A stretch of 64,000 nt of DNA from UMGS1370 sp046957575. GTDB lineage: Bacteria > Bacillota > Clostridia > Lachnospirales > Lachnospiraceae. Shown piece after piece: positions 35,050 to 43,648 of the stretch (its first letter is position 1; each line of letters starts with the position of its first letter). The notes under the pieces are model-generated. The model was not told the DNA's origin. It was given only the letters and a program-made list of their open reading frames with translations, and ran no database searches. Location: assembly GCA_046957575.1 (NCBI GenBank), contig JBKUOG010000002.1, positions 142,196 to 206,195 of the forward strand. The letters are read 5' to 3'. Both the position numbers and the translations under genes were made by a program.

Positions 35050-35535
35050 CTATTTTTGATTGATATAGTTTACCAGGCCGCCTGCCTCAATGATCTTCTG
35101 CATAAAAGGCGGGAATGCCTGCCCCTGGTAGGTCTCATTTTTGGTCTTATTCGTGATGATTCCGCTGTCAAAATCAATCTCTACCACATCTCCGGCTTCA
35201 ATGGACTTTGCCGCCTTAGGACATTCAATAATAGGCAGTCCGATGTTGATGGCATTGCGGTAAAAAATCCTTGCAAAGGTCTCTGCAATGACACAGCTTA
35301 CCCCTGCGCATTTAATCGCCAGAGGCGCGTGTTCCCTGGAAGAACCGCAGCCAAAGTTCTTATTGGCTACAATCATGTCGCCCTTCTGCACTTTATGGAT
35401 AAATTCCTTGTCAATATCTTCCATACAGTGCTTTGCCAATTCTTCTCCCTTTGTAGCATTTAAGTAGCGGGCCGGAATAATCACATCCGTATCTACGTTG
35501 TCTCCATATTTAAATACAGTTCCACATGCTTTCAT
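35050..35535 (-). CDS. leuD: 3-isopropylmalate dehydratase small subunit
   Basis: A 161-residue LeuD with GDNVDTDVIIPARYLN and the swivel-domain loop FGCGSSREHAPLAIK. With LeuC it converts 2-isopropylmalate to 3-isopropylmalate in leucine synthesis. ATG at 35535 follows AAGGAGG; the frame to 35562 would enter leuC. Downstream of leuC by 10 bp. Confidence 0.96.
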   Translation of the reverse strand: MKACGTVFKYGDNVDTDVIIPARYLNATKGEELAKHCMEDIDKEFIHKVQKGDMIVANKNFGCGSSREHAPLAIKCAGVSCVIAETFARIFYRNAINIGLPIIECPKAAKSIEAGDVVEIDFDSGIITNKTKNETYQGQAFPPFMQKIIEAGGLVNYINQK

Positions 35536-35545
35536 AGCTGCCTCC

Positions 35546-36811
35546 TTATAATCCCAGTTCACAGGGACAGGAAATTTTCCCCGTCACAGCGCTTGCCGCC
35601 GCTACTGCCGGACTTGCCAGGTATACTTCAGAATCCACATGACCCATACGGCCTACAAAGTTGCGGTTTGTAGTAGAAATGCACCGCTCTCCTGCAGCCA
35701 GGATTCCCATATATCCGCCTAAACAGGGGCCGCAGGTAGGCGTGCTGACAATGGCTCCTGCCTCAATAAAAATCTCTAACAGTCCTTCCCGCAATCCCTG
35801 CAGATAAATGGCCTGGGTCGCCGGAATCACAATGCAGCGCACCCCTTTTGCCACCTTGCGGCCCTTCATTACCTGGGCGGCAATGCGGATGTCGTCAATG
35901 CGTCCGTTGGTACAGGAGCCGATAACTGCCTGCTGGATTTTCACCTCTCCTACCTGGTCTATGGTTCTGGTATTTTCCGGAAGGTGAGGGAACGCAACCG
36001 TTGGCTTTAATGTGGATAAATCAATGGTAATGACCTGATCGTATTCTGCGTCTTCGTCTGCCTCGTATACGGTAAATTCTCTCTGGGAATGTTCTTTCAT
36101 ATAGGCTTTTGCCAGATCGTCCACTGGGAAAATGCCGTTTTTTCCACCTGCTTCAATCGCCATGTTGCAGATGGTAAACCGGTCGTCCATAGACAGATTG
36201 GCGATGCCATCTCCCGTAAATTCCATGGATTTATAAAGAGCGCCGTCTACTCCGATCATACCGATAATATGGAGAATCACATCTTTTCCGCTGACCCATC
36301 TGCCTGGTTTTCCCGTAAGGATAAACTTGATGGCGGAAGGAACCTTGAACCATGCTTTTCCGGTTACCATTCCGGCCGCCATATCTGTACTTCCCACTCC
36401 GGTGGAAAACGCACCCAGAGCGCCGTAGGTACAGGTATGGGAATCGGCTCCGATTACCGCGTCTCCTGCTACAACCAGTCCTTTTTCCGGAAGAAGGGCA
36501 TGTTCAATTCCCATCTCTCCCACGTCAAAATAATTGGTAATGTCATGGCTGCTGGCAAAATCCCGGCAACATTTGCAGTTTTCTGCAGATTTAATGTCTT
36601 TATTGGGTATAAAATGATCCATAACCAGGGCGATCTTGTCTTTATCAAATACGGTCTGGTTATTCATCTTTTTCATCTCGTTAATCGCAACCGGCGAAGT
36701 AATGTCGTTGCCAAGCACCAGATCCAAATCTGCCTCTATCAGCTGGCCAGCCTTTACTTCGGCAAGACCGGCATGAGCTGCCAATATCTTCTGGGTCATT
36801 GTCATTCCCAT
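35546..36811 (-). CDS. leuC: 3-isopropylmalate dehydratase large subunit
   Basis: A 421-residue aconitase-family enzyme. The 4Fe-4S cluster ligands are in VIGSCTNGR and TPTCGPCLGGYMG, with the substrate-binding GADSHTCTYGALGAF. Length fits the short bacterial/archaeal-type LeuC. ATG at 36811 is preceded by AAAAGGAGGAG. Likely controlled by the divergent LysR regulator. Confidence 0.96.
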   Translation of the reverse strand: MGMTMTQKILAAHAGLAEVKAGQLIEADLDLVLGNDITSPVAINEMKKMNNQTVFDKDKIALVMDHFIPNKDIKSAENCKCCRDFASSHDITNYFDVGEMGIEHALLPEKGLVVAGDAVIGADSHTCTYGALGAFSTGVGSTDMAAGMVTGKAWFKVPSAIKFILTGKPGRWVSGKDVILHIIGMIGVDGALYKSMEFTGDGIANLSMDDRFTICNMAIEAGGKNGIFPVDDLAKAYMKEHSQREFTVYEADEDAEYDQVITIDLSTLKPTVAFPHLPENTRTIDQVGEVKIQQAVIGSCTNGRIDDIRIAAQVMKGRKVAKGVRCIVIPATQAIYLQGLREGLLEIFIEAGAIVSTPTCGPCLGGYMGILAAGERCISTTNRNFVGRMGHVDSEVYLASPAVAAASAVTGKISCPCELGL

Positions 36812-36955
36812 AGCGATACTCCTCCTTTTACAGCAAATAATTTTTAGGGTAACTTTTTATCCAAAGGTCTTGTTTTGCATTTTACCACATTTTTTGCTAT
36901 ACTAACAATACATATAAGGTATACTCACTATAAAATACAGTTATGGAGAATTTTT

Positions 36956-37864
36956 ATGGAACAGCATCTTTCCCAATACAAAATCTTTTACGAAGTAGCC
37001 AGAACCGGCAACATTTCCAAGGCAGCAAAAGAGCTTTACATCAGCCAGCCGGCTATCAGCAAAGCCATTGGAAAATTAGAAGAAAGCTTAAATACCACTC
37101 TGTTTTTCAGAAGTTCCAGAGGGGTCCAGCTTACAGAAGAAGGGGAAATTCTTTATGAATACGTCCGCTCTGCCTTTGATTCCCTGACCAGGGGAGAGGA
37201 AGAATTAAAGCGGGTTCACGAATTTCACATCGGGCATCTGCGGATCGGGGTCAGCAATACCCTGTGCAAATATATACTGCTTCCTTATTTAAAGGGATTT
37301 GTAGAACAATACCCCCATGTACAGATTTCCATTGAAAGCCAGTCCAGCAGCCAGACCCTGGCTATGCTGGATCAGTCCAGAATTGACCTGGGACTGGTGG
37401 CAGAACCAAAAAGCAAGAAAGGTCTTATCTTTACCCCTGTGCTGGATATTAAAGATGCTTTTGTGGCTACTCCCCAATATTTAAAAAACCTCCGCCTGCG
37501 CGAAGGTGAGATGGCAGATGTGTTCCAAAAAGGAACCATCATGCTGTTAGACAGTAAAAATATGTCCCGTTCTTATATTGACCAGTATCTTTCCGCCCAT
37601 GATATTGAGCCGAAACAGGTTCTGGAAGTTACTACCATGGATTTAATTATCGAATTTGCCAAGATCGGTTTAGGGATTGGCTGCGTCATCCGAGACTTTG
37701 TCCAGGACGAACTGGACGCCAATGCTCTTGTGGAAATCCCATTGGCGTCCCCAATCCCCAAACGTACCATTGGATTTGCCTGCAGAAACGACGGCCATTC
37801 CAAGGCCCTTTCTATGTTTCTTCAGTTCTGCAGACAACAGGTATCCAATAATCTTACTTTCTAA
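36956..37864 (+). CDS. LysR-family transcriptional regulator, divergent from leuCD
   Basis: A 302-residue LTTR. The winged helix-turn-helix is at about 5-60 (YKIFYEVARTGNISKAAKELYISQPAISKAIGKLE), and a periplasmic-binding-type effector domain follows. The start at 36956 is preceded by GGAG. It is transcribed away from leuC across a 144-bp AT-rich gap, the classic setting for a LysR factor that controls its neighbour; the gap holds several TATA-like stretches and a possible T-N11-A site. Its 3' end overlaps the convergent P-type ATPase gene by 11 bp. Confidence 0.92.
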   Translation: MEQHLSQYKIFYEVARTGNISKAAKELYISQPAISKAIGKLEESLNTTLFFRSSRGVQLTEEGEILYEYVRSAFDSLTRGEEELKRVHEFHIGHLRIGVSNTLCKYILLPYLKGFVEQYPHVQISIESQSSSQTLAMLDQSRIDLGLVAEPKSKKGLIFTPVLDIKDAFVATPQYLKNLRLREGEMADVFQKGTIMLLDSKNMSRSYIDQYLSAHDIEPKQVLEVTTMDLIIEFAKIGLGIGCVIRDFVQDELDANALVEIPLASPIPKRTIGFACRNDGHSKALSMFLQFCRQQVSNNLTF

Positions 37865-40475
37865 ATTTAGAAACCAGCCATTTTAAGGCCTGAACGATTG
37901 GAAGGGTCAGCGCTGCCAGTCCGTATACGGTAAAGAGCTGCTGCCAGGTCAAAGTCTGGACCTGGAAGAATCCTTCCAGAGCCGGTGCGGACAGAACCAG
38001 ATTTAATAACAGGAATCCTGCCAGAAATGCACCCTGCATATAAATATTGTTGAAAAATCCTTTCTTTCCAATGACCGGTTCTACAGACTTACAGTTATAT
38101 CCATGAACCAGACGGGACAGGCACAGGGTTCCAAATGCCATCGTGCTGGCAAGAACGGTTCCGTTTTCGCCTCCCTGGTTTAAACCGATTAAGAATGCGG
38201 CAAATGTTAAAGCGCCGATTACCAGTCCTTCTGAACCTACTCTTGCTAAAAATGATTTGGTCAGCAAAGATTCTCCAGCTGGACGGGGCTTTTCTTTCAT
38301 CACAGAACTCTTATGGGGTTCTAAGCCTAAAGCGATTGCCGGAAGGCTGTCGGTTAACAGGTTGATAAACAGCAGATGAACTGGTGCAAAAGGTACTGGA
38401 AGGCTTAACAGGGAGGCTGCCAGTACCACCAGGATTCCGCCGAAGTTGCCGGACAGCAGAAACTGGATAGAACCCTTAATATTAGCATAGACATTTCGTC
38501 CGTTTTCCACTGCTTTTACAATAGTTGCAAAGTTATCGTCTGTCAGAACCATAGAAGCTGCGTCTTTTGATACCTGGCTTCCGGTAATTCCCATGGCTAC
38601 GCCAATGTCTGCCTGCTTTAAAGCAGGAGCGTCGTTAACGCCGTCACCAGTCATGGCAACCACATTTCCTTTATTCTGCCATGCTTTTACAATCCTAATC
38701 TTGTGTTCTGGAGATACTCTTGCATAAACAGAAATGCCTTCTACAAATTTCTCCAGTTCTTCATCGCTCATACCATCAATCACTGCGCCTTCACAGGCTT
38801 CGTTCTCATCTTCCAGGATTCCGATTCTTTTTGCAATGGCTGCCGCAGTTACCTTGTGATCGCCGGTAATCATAATTGGCCGGATTCCTGCGCTCTTGCA
38901 GGCTTTAACTGCTTCCATGCTTTCTTCTCTTGGCGGATCCATCATGGCGATAAGGCCAAAGAAGGTTAATTCATTTTCGTCTTCCAATGTCAACTGACGG
39001 CTGCCGTCAAATTTCCGGTAAGCCACTGCCAGCACACGAAGACCATTTTCGGAATAATGGCGGTTCCACTGTTCCACCAGTTTTCTATCTTCTTCTGTAA
39101 TCGGCTCTTCTTTTCCATGTTTCTGGATACTGGTTACCCGATCCATCATCACGTCTACTGCGCCTTTTGTAATCATGGTCCAGCCATCTTTTAACTGATG
39201 GAAGGTAGACATCATCTTTCTGTCACTGTCAAATGGAAGCTCGCTGATTCTTGGGTAAGCGGCTCTTAATCTGGACGGCGGGACTCCTACAAAAGAGCTT
39301 AAATCAATCATGGCCGTCTCTGTCGGATCTCCTAATCTCTGTCCATTTTCATTGGTGGAATCGTTGCACAATACAGAAAGACGAATCATTTCTTTATGAA
39401 GAGGATTTAATGGATTAACGGATCTGGCGTCTACATTTTCTCCTTCCATAAAGTAATGTTCTACGGTCATCTTATTCTGGGTCAGAGTACCGGTCTTATC
39501 GGAACAGATAATGGATACGCTTCCCAGTCCCTCTACTGCCTGGAGTTTTCGGATAATGGCGCCTTCTTTTGCCATTCTGGAAGTTCCAAAAGCCAGCACA
39601 ATGGTAACAATGGAACTTAATGCTTCCGGAATCGCAGCCACTGCCAGCGCTACTGCAAACAGGAATGCATCGGCCGCATTTCCGCCCCGAAATACCTGAA
39701 CTCCAAACAGGATTCCGCAGAAAATCAAAATCAAAATAGATAAGCTTTTTCCGAACTGATCCAGACTCAGCTGAAGAGGAGTCTTTTTCTCAGATGCATT
39801 TTTTAACAGTCCTGCAATCTTTCCAACCTCTGTCTCCATGCCGATTCCGGTTACCAGGAAGGAGCCTCTGCCGTAGGTAATAAAGCTGCCGGAATATACC
39901 ATGTTTTTCCGGTCCCCCAGAGGAAGTTCCCCAGGAAGGGCCTGGTCTGTTTTTTCTACGCCAAGGCTTTCGCCGGTCAGGGCGCTTTCATCAGCCTTCA
40001 TGCTGGCGCATTCCATAATTCTTCCGTCTGCCGGAACGCAGTCTCCGGCTTCCAGGTAAACCAAATCTCCAATGGTTACTTCCTTACTTGGAATCTCTGT
40101 CACATGGCCGTCTCTAAATACTTTACAGACTGGCGCCGACAAAGCCTTTAATCCGTTTAAGGACTGTTCTGCCTTAACGGTCTGGACGGTTCCTAAAATG
40201 GCATTCATGGTAATTACGATTAAGATTACCACTGCGCTTTCGGTCTCTCCCAAAAACAGAGATACCACTGCAGCCGCAATCAAAATCAGTACCAGGAAAT
40301 CTTTAAACTGCTCAAAAAAGATTTGCAGCGTCGTCTTTTTCTTTCCCTCATCTAATTCATTTGGACCATGTTTTTCCTGGTTCTTCCGGATTTCTTCCGC
40401 AGACAATGGCGTTTCTTTGCCATTTACCTGTTTTCTTGCTTCTTCTGGTGTCAGATTATAAAATTCTCTGCTCAT
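37854..40475 (-). CDS. P-type cation ATPase (SERCA/PMR1 type), probably Mn2+ export
   Basis: An 873-residue P2-type ATPase with the phosphorylation motif CSDKTGTLTQ, TGES loop ALTGESLG, GDGVND hinge MTGDGVNDAPALKQAD, and cation-site helices VAAIPEAL (M4) and NLLTDSLPAIALG (M6). By sequence it would be called a calcium pump. The upstream yybP-ykoY riboswitch, which senses Mn2+, argues that its physiological job includes Mn2+ efflux, as for the riboswitch-controlled YoaB of Lactococcus. Start at 40475 follows GGAG at 8-bp spacing; an earlier ATG is too close to that site. Confidence 0.93.
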   Translation of the reverse strand: MSREFYNLTPEEARKQVNGKETPLSAEEIRKNQEKHGPNELDEGKKKTTLQIFFEQFKDFLVLILIAAAVVSLFLGETESAVVILIVITMNAILGTVQTVKAEQSLNGLKALSAPVCKVFRDGHVTEIPSKEVTIGDLVYLEAGDCVPADGRIMECASMKADESALTGESLGVEKTDQALPGELPLGDRKNMVYSGSFITYGRGSFLVTGIGMETEVGKIAGLLKNASEKKTPLQLSLDQFGKSLSILILIFCGILFGVQVFRGGNAADAFLFAVALAVAAIPEALSSIVTIVLAFGTSRMAKEGAIIRKLQAVEGLGSVSIICSDKTGTLTQNKMTVEHYFMEGENVDARSVNPLNPLHKEMIRLSVLCNDSTNENGQRLGDPTETAMIDLSSFVGVPPSRLRAAYPRISELPFDSDRKMMSTFHQLKDGWTMITKGAVDVMMDRVTSIQKHGKEEPITEEDRKLVEQWNRHYSENGLRVLAVAYRKFDGSRQLTLEDENELTFFGLIAMMDPPREESMEAVKACKSAGIRPIMITGDHKVTAAAIAKRIGILEDENEACEGAVIDGMSDEELEKFVEGISVYARVSPEHKIRIVKAWQNKGNVVAMTGDGVNDAPALKQADIGVAMGITGSQVSKDAASMVLTDDNFATIVKAVENGRNVYANIKGSIQFLLSGNFGGILVVLAASLLSLPVPFAPVHLLFINLLTDSLPAIALGLEPHKSSVMKEKPRPAGESLLTKSFLARVGSEGLVIGALTFAAFLIGLNQGGENGTVLASTMAFGTLCLSRLVHGYNCKSVEPVIGKKGFFNNIYMQGAFLAGFLLLNLVLSAPALEGFFQVQTLTWQQLFTVYGLAALTLPIVQALKWLVSKFRK

Positions 40476-40514
40476 CCTCATGTCTCCTTTCCTCTTTCCG
40501 AGTTTTTTAGACAG

Positions 40515-40672
40515 CAAAAAGGCGAGGCCTTTCTGCATTCTAAGATGCAATAAAAGTCTCGCCATTTCATTACGATACGGATGAGCAATCTCATCGTGCT
40601 GACATATCGCAAACGCCTCATATCCGGCTTTTCTGCCTGATATTCCGACGCCAGCTACTCCCTCTTATCTTA
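40515..40672 (-). ncRNA. yybP-ykoY manganese riboswitch with terminator platform
   Basis: On the minus strand the leader reads AUAAGAGGGAGUAGC at its 5' end and AAUGGCGAGACUUUUAUUGC at its 3' end, the two conserved sides of the yybP-ykoY aptamer; AUAAGAG pairs with CUUUUAU to close it. Downstream, CUCGCC (about 40520-40525) can instead pair with GGCGAG of the aptamer's 3' side, giving a terminator with a TTTTT run. The two folds exclude each other, so Mn2+ binding should permit transcription of the ATPase gene. This explains most of the gap between the ATPase and ilvC. Confidence 0.9.
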
Positions 40673-40759
40673 TGACAGATACTATACGCGATTGCCCTTC
40701 ATCTGTCAAGGGAGATTCTATTTTTTTATATTTTCTTAATACTTTCCCGCTATCCGGCA

Positions 40760-41770
40760 TTAGTTGTTAATCAGCTTGTCGCCCTCGCTCCAGCTGTACA
40801 GCTTACGCAGTTCTTTGCCTACGGTCTCCAGCGGATGATCGGCTTCTCTCTTTCTCATGGCGTTGAAGTGAGGCGCACCAATCTGGTTTTCCAGCATCCA
40901 GTCTTTTGCAAAGGTGCCGTCCTGGATGTCGGACAGAATCTTCTTCATTGCCTTCTTGGTATCGTCTGTAATGATCTTCGGTCCGGTAATGTAATCGCCG
41001 TACTCTGCTGTATTGGAAATGGAATATCTCATGCCTGCAAAGCCGCTCTCGTAAATCAGGTCTACAATCAGCTTCATCTCATGGATACACTCAAAGTATG
41101 CATTTTCCGGAGCATATCCGGCTTCTACTAAAGTCTCAAATCCAGCTTTCATCAGTGCGCAGACACCGCCGCATAAAACTGCCTGCTCGCCAAACAGGTC
41201 TGTCTCTGTCTCAACCCGGAATGTAGTCTCTAAGATACCAGCTCTGGCTCCGCCGATTGCAAGGCCGTATGCCAGTGCTTTTTCTTTGGCTTTGCCGGTA
41301 GCATCCTGGTAAACTGCAACCAGACATGGGGTTCCTCTGCCTCTCTGGTACTCGCTTCTTACCGTATGGCCTGGTGCCTTTGGAGCAATCATGGTAACAT
41401 CGACATTCTTTGGCGGTACGATCTGGCCGAAATGAATTGCAAAACCATGCGCAAACATCAGCATATCGCCGTCTTTTAAGTTTGGCTCAATGGACTCTTT
41501 ATAGAGCTTGCCCTGCTTCTCATCATTGATTAAAATCATAATGATGTCTGCTCTCTTTGCTGCCTCTGCTGCAGTGTAAACCTCAAATCCGGCTGCCTCT
41601 GCCTTTGCCCAGGATTTGCTTCCCTCATACAGGCCGACAATTACCTTCTGTCCGGATTCTTTTAAATTCAGTGCATGGGCGTGTCCCTGGCTGCCGTAAC
41701 CGATAATCGCGATGGTTTTGCCCTCTAACAGCGCCATATTACAATCTTCCTGATAATAAATCTTTGCCAT
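40760..41770 (-). CDS. ilvC: Ketol-acid reductoisomerase
   Basis: A 336-residue class I enzyme that isomerises and reduces acetolactate or acetohydroxybutyrate in valine/isoleucine synthesis. The NAD(P)-binding motif IIGYGSQGHAHALNLKESG and the metal-binding Glu/Asp helices of the C-terminal knotted domain (ETDLFGEQAVLCGG, NAYFECIHEMKLIVDLIYE) are intact. It follows ilvN by 67 bp on the same strand. Confidence 0.97.
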   Translation of the reverse strand: MAKIYYQEDCNMALLEGKTIAIIGYGSQGHAHALNLKESGQKVIVGLYEGSKSWAKAEAAGFEVYTAAEAAKRADIIMILINDEKQGKLYKESIEPNLKDGDMLMFAHGFAIHFGQIVPPKNVDVTMIAPKAPGHTVRSEYQRGRGTPCLVAVYQDATGKAKEKALAYGLAIGGARAGILETTFRVETETDLFGEQAVLCGGVCALMKAGFETLVEAGYAPENAYFECIHEMKLIVDLIYESGFAGMRYSISNTAEYGDYITGPKIITDDTKKAMKKILSDIQDGTFAKDWMLENQIGAPHFNAMRKREADHPLETVGKELRKLYSWSEGDKLINN

Positions 41771-41837
41771 AACTTTTTCCTCCTCTAGTCCAGGTTTATC
41801 CTGATATTTGAAACCTTAACCCTTGTACCCGCTCCGG

Positions 41838-42338
41838 TCAGGGAAGGTAACGGACGTCGTCCACACCTCTGGAAAGTCCGGTCAGACCGGTTCTTGCTAC
41901 TTCTAAAATCTCGTAGTCTTCCAAAAGGTTTAAAAGCGCCTCCAGCTTTGACTGATCGCCGGTCAGCATTACCGTCAGGGACTCTTTTCCCACATCCACA
42001 ATGGTTGCACGGAAAATATTGGAAATCGCATTGACCGCCTGACGATCTGCGGCATTGGCCTTGACCTTCACCATAATCAGCTCTCTGTAGACCGAATGTC
42101 CCATCTTTAATTCTTTAATATCCCTGACATCTTCCAGCTTGCGAAGCTGCTTTTCAATCTGCTCTAAAACCTGCTGATCGCCAAATGAAACCACCGTCAT
42201 TCTGGAATACCGTTCATCTGCCGTCACGCCTACGGTAAGGCTCTCAATGTTGTATCCACGGCGGCTGAACAGTGATGCCACCCTTGCCAGCACACCTGCC
42301 GTATTGTCTACCAGCAGCGATAATACGATTCTATCCAT
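41838..42338 (-). CDS. ilvN: Acetolactate synthase regulatory (small) subunit
   Basis: A 166-residue small subunit with an N-terminal ACT domain (LSLLVDNTAGVLARVASLFSRRGYNIESLTVG) that binds valine, and the C-terminal activating domain. The ATG at 42338 follows AGGGGGAC; the upstream frame is rejected. No large subunit gene (ilvB) is beside it, so the catalytic partner lies elsewhere. Confidence 0.95.
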   Translation of the reverse strand: MDRIVLSLLVDNTAGVLARVASLFSRRGYNIESLTVGVTADERYSRMTVVSFGDQQVLEQIEKQLRKLEDVRDIKELKMGHSVYRELIMVKVKANAADRQAVNAISNIFRATIVDVGKESLTVMLTGDQSKLEALLNLLEDYEILEVARTGLTGLSRGVDDVRYLP

Positions 42339-42369
42339 AGCGTCCCCCTGTCTTTCATATTTAGCTTTA

Positions 42370-42398
42370 ATCATAACAATCTATCTCTTCTTTGTCAA
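42370..42398 (-). promoter_or_regulatory. Sigma-A-type promoter for ilvN-ilvC
   Basis: Minus strand TTGACA (42393-42398), 17-bp spacer, TATGAT (42370-42375). The start codon follows about 30 bp downstream. A near-consensus match. Confidence 0.75.
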
Positions 42399-42498
42399 TT
42401 AATTAAAAGGAATAGGTTCTATGAATATTGGTTATGGACTGGCATCAATTTTTCCCCTTTTTATATATTAATAGTAATTGAAAGCAGGAGGATTTTTT

Positions 42499-43455
42499 AT
42501 GAATCTTCTTCATGCAGCCCAGACAGACCCATCTCTTACTTCCCGCGGGCTTTTACAGGTCAATGTGCTCTCTGTTCAAAATAATTTTCCGATTACAGAT
42601 GCAACCATTTCCATTGCTTCCAAAAATAATCCGGATCAAATCATTGAACAGGTTTCTGTCAATTCTTCTGGCCAGACAGAGCAAATCTCTCTTCCGGCAC
42701 CTCCCCTAGACTACAGTTTCAATCCAGATGCCCCCACTCCTTATTCAGAATATGTAATCTCTGCCCAGGCACCCGGATTTCGCCCTCTTACTGTAAGTGG
42801 AACCGAGATTCTTCCGGACTCTACTGCTATTCAGCCGCTGCGGTTAACTCCTGAAAGCCAGCCGAAAGAACAATCCCTCATTACTATCCCGGATCACACC
42901 CTGGTAGGCGATTACCCGCCTAAAATTGCAGAGTCTGAAATCAAACCGGTACGGGAAAGCGGCGAGATTGTATTAAGCCGGGTAGTAGTTCCTCAGACCA
43001 TTGTGGTCCACGACGGCCCTCCTTCTAATGAAAGTTCTCCCAATTATTATGTTCCCTATCGGGATTACATCAAAAATGTAGCTTCCAGCGAAATCTATTC
43101 TACCTGGCCCAGATCCACTATTACCGCCAATGTCCTGGCCATCATGTCGTTTACCCTAAACCGGGTCTATACCGAATGGTACCGCAATCAGGGCTATGAT
43201 TTTACTATTACCTCCTCTACTGCGTTTGACCATAAATGGATTTTTGAACGGAATATTTTTGAAACCATTTCTGTGATAGTAGATGAGATCTTTGACAATT
43301 ACCTTTCCAGACCTGGTGTAAAACAGCCGATTTTAACCCAATACTGTGATGGAAAACAGGTTCGCTGCCCCAATTGGATGACCATCCTGAAAGTGGGTAT
43401 GAAATATTTTCAAAAAACACTTGCATTTTTTCTGAATCCATGTTATTATATCTAA
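42499..43455 (+). CDS. SleC/SpoIID-like peptidoglycan-binding protein, 5' part (split gene)
   Basis: The start ATG at 42499 follows GCAGGAGG. Residues 1-295 (to the ACC at 43381-43383) match, as I remember them, the N-terminal and middle parts of clostridial peptidoglycan-binding proteins annotated as SleC- or SpoIID-like: a beta domain (GLLQVNVLSVQNNFPITDATI, PYSEYVISAQAPGF) and the segment SSEIYSTWPRSTITANVLAI. After TGG-ATG-ACC the reading frame enters foreign sequence and stops 23 residues later. The missing C-terminal part is at 44916-45308. As it stands the product is a 318-residue truncated protein. Confidence 0.85.
   Translation: MNLLHAAQTDPSLTSRGLLQVNVLSVQNNFPITDATISIASKNNPDQIIEQVSVNSSGQTEQISLPAPPLDYSFNPDAPTPYSEYVISAQAPGFRPLTVSGTEILPDSTAIQPLRLTPESQPKEQSLITIPDHTLVGDYPPKIAESEIKPVRESGEIVLSRVVVPQTIVVHDGPPSNESSPNYYVPYRDYIKNVASSEIYSTWPRSTITANVLAIMSFTLNRVYTEWYRNQGYDFTITSSTAFDHKWIFERNIFETISVIVDEIFDNYLSRPGVKQPILTQYCDGKQVRCPNWMTILKVGMKYFQKTLAFFLNPCYYI
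43421..43449 (+). promoter_or_regulatory. Promoter of the element's tRNA-Glu gene
   Basis: TTGCAT (43421-43426), 17-bp spacer, TATTAT (43444-43449). The tRNA begins 17 bp past the -10 box. It lies wholly inside the element. Confidence 0.7.
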
Positions 43456-43465
43456 GCTTGAGTAC

Positions 43466-43537
43466 GGCCTCATGGTCAAGCGGTCAAGACGACGCCCTCT
43501 CACGGCGTAAACCCGGGTTCGATTCCCGGTGAGGTCA
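43466..43537 (+). tRNA. tRNA-Glu (anticodon CTC)
   Basis: A complete cloverleaf. Acceptor stem GGCCTCA / TGAGGTC (one G-T pair) with discriminator A, D-stem GTC/GAC, anticodon stem ACGCC/GGCGT around the loop CTCTCAC (anticodon CTC, reading GAG), and T-arm CCGGG-TTCGATT-CCCGG. CCA is not encoded. The gene sits between the recombination sites of the element and has its own promoter and terminator. Confidence 0.93.
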
Positions 43538-43543
43538 TTTTTT

Positions 43544-43572
43544 ACTGTCGCAGTTTCTGCGGCAGTTTTTGT
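43544..43572 (+). terminator. Terminator of the tRNA-Glu gene
   Basis: Stem ACTGTCGCAG / CTGCGGCAGT (43544-43553 and 43557-43566, one mismatch-tolerant G-T pair), loop TTT, then TTTTTG. Confidence 0.9.
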
Positions 43573-43589
43573 TTTTCTTTAAACTTTTC

Positions 43590-43616
43590 ATAAAAACGTC
43601 CGTTCCTTCATAGAAA
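43590..43616 (+). promoter_or_regulatory. Possible sigma-E/sigma-K-type promoter of the recombinase gene
   Basis: ATA (43590-43592), 16-bp spacer, CATAGAAA (43609-43616), which resembles the sporulation sigma-E pattern (ATA, 16-18 bp, CATACAAT-like) better than a sigma-A promoter. The recombinase start lies ~30 bp downstream. In AT-rich DNA such matches can be chance. Confidence 0.4.
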
Positions 43617-43648
43617 TAACTAATCATTTCTTATATGAAGGTGATTCT

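Noticed and set aside
43466..43537. The tRNA-Glu gene as the integration site of the element
   Set aside because: No copy of the tRNA 3' end is found at the right boundary. The split-gene junctions fix the ends at 43375-43383 and 44916-44924, outside the tRNA.
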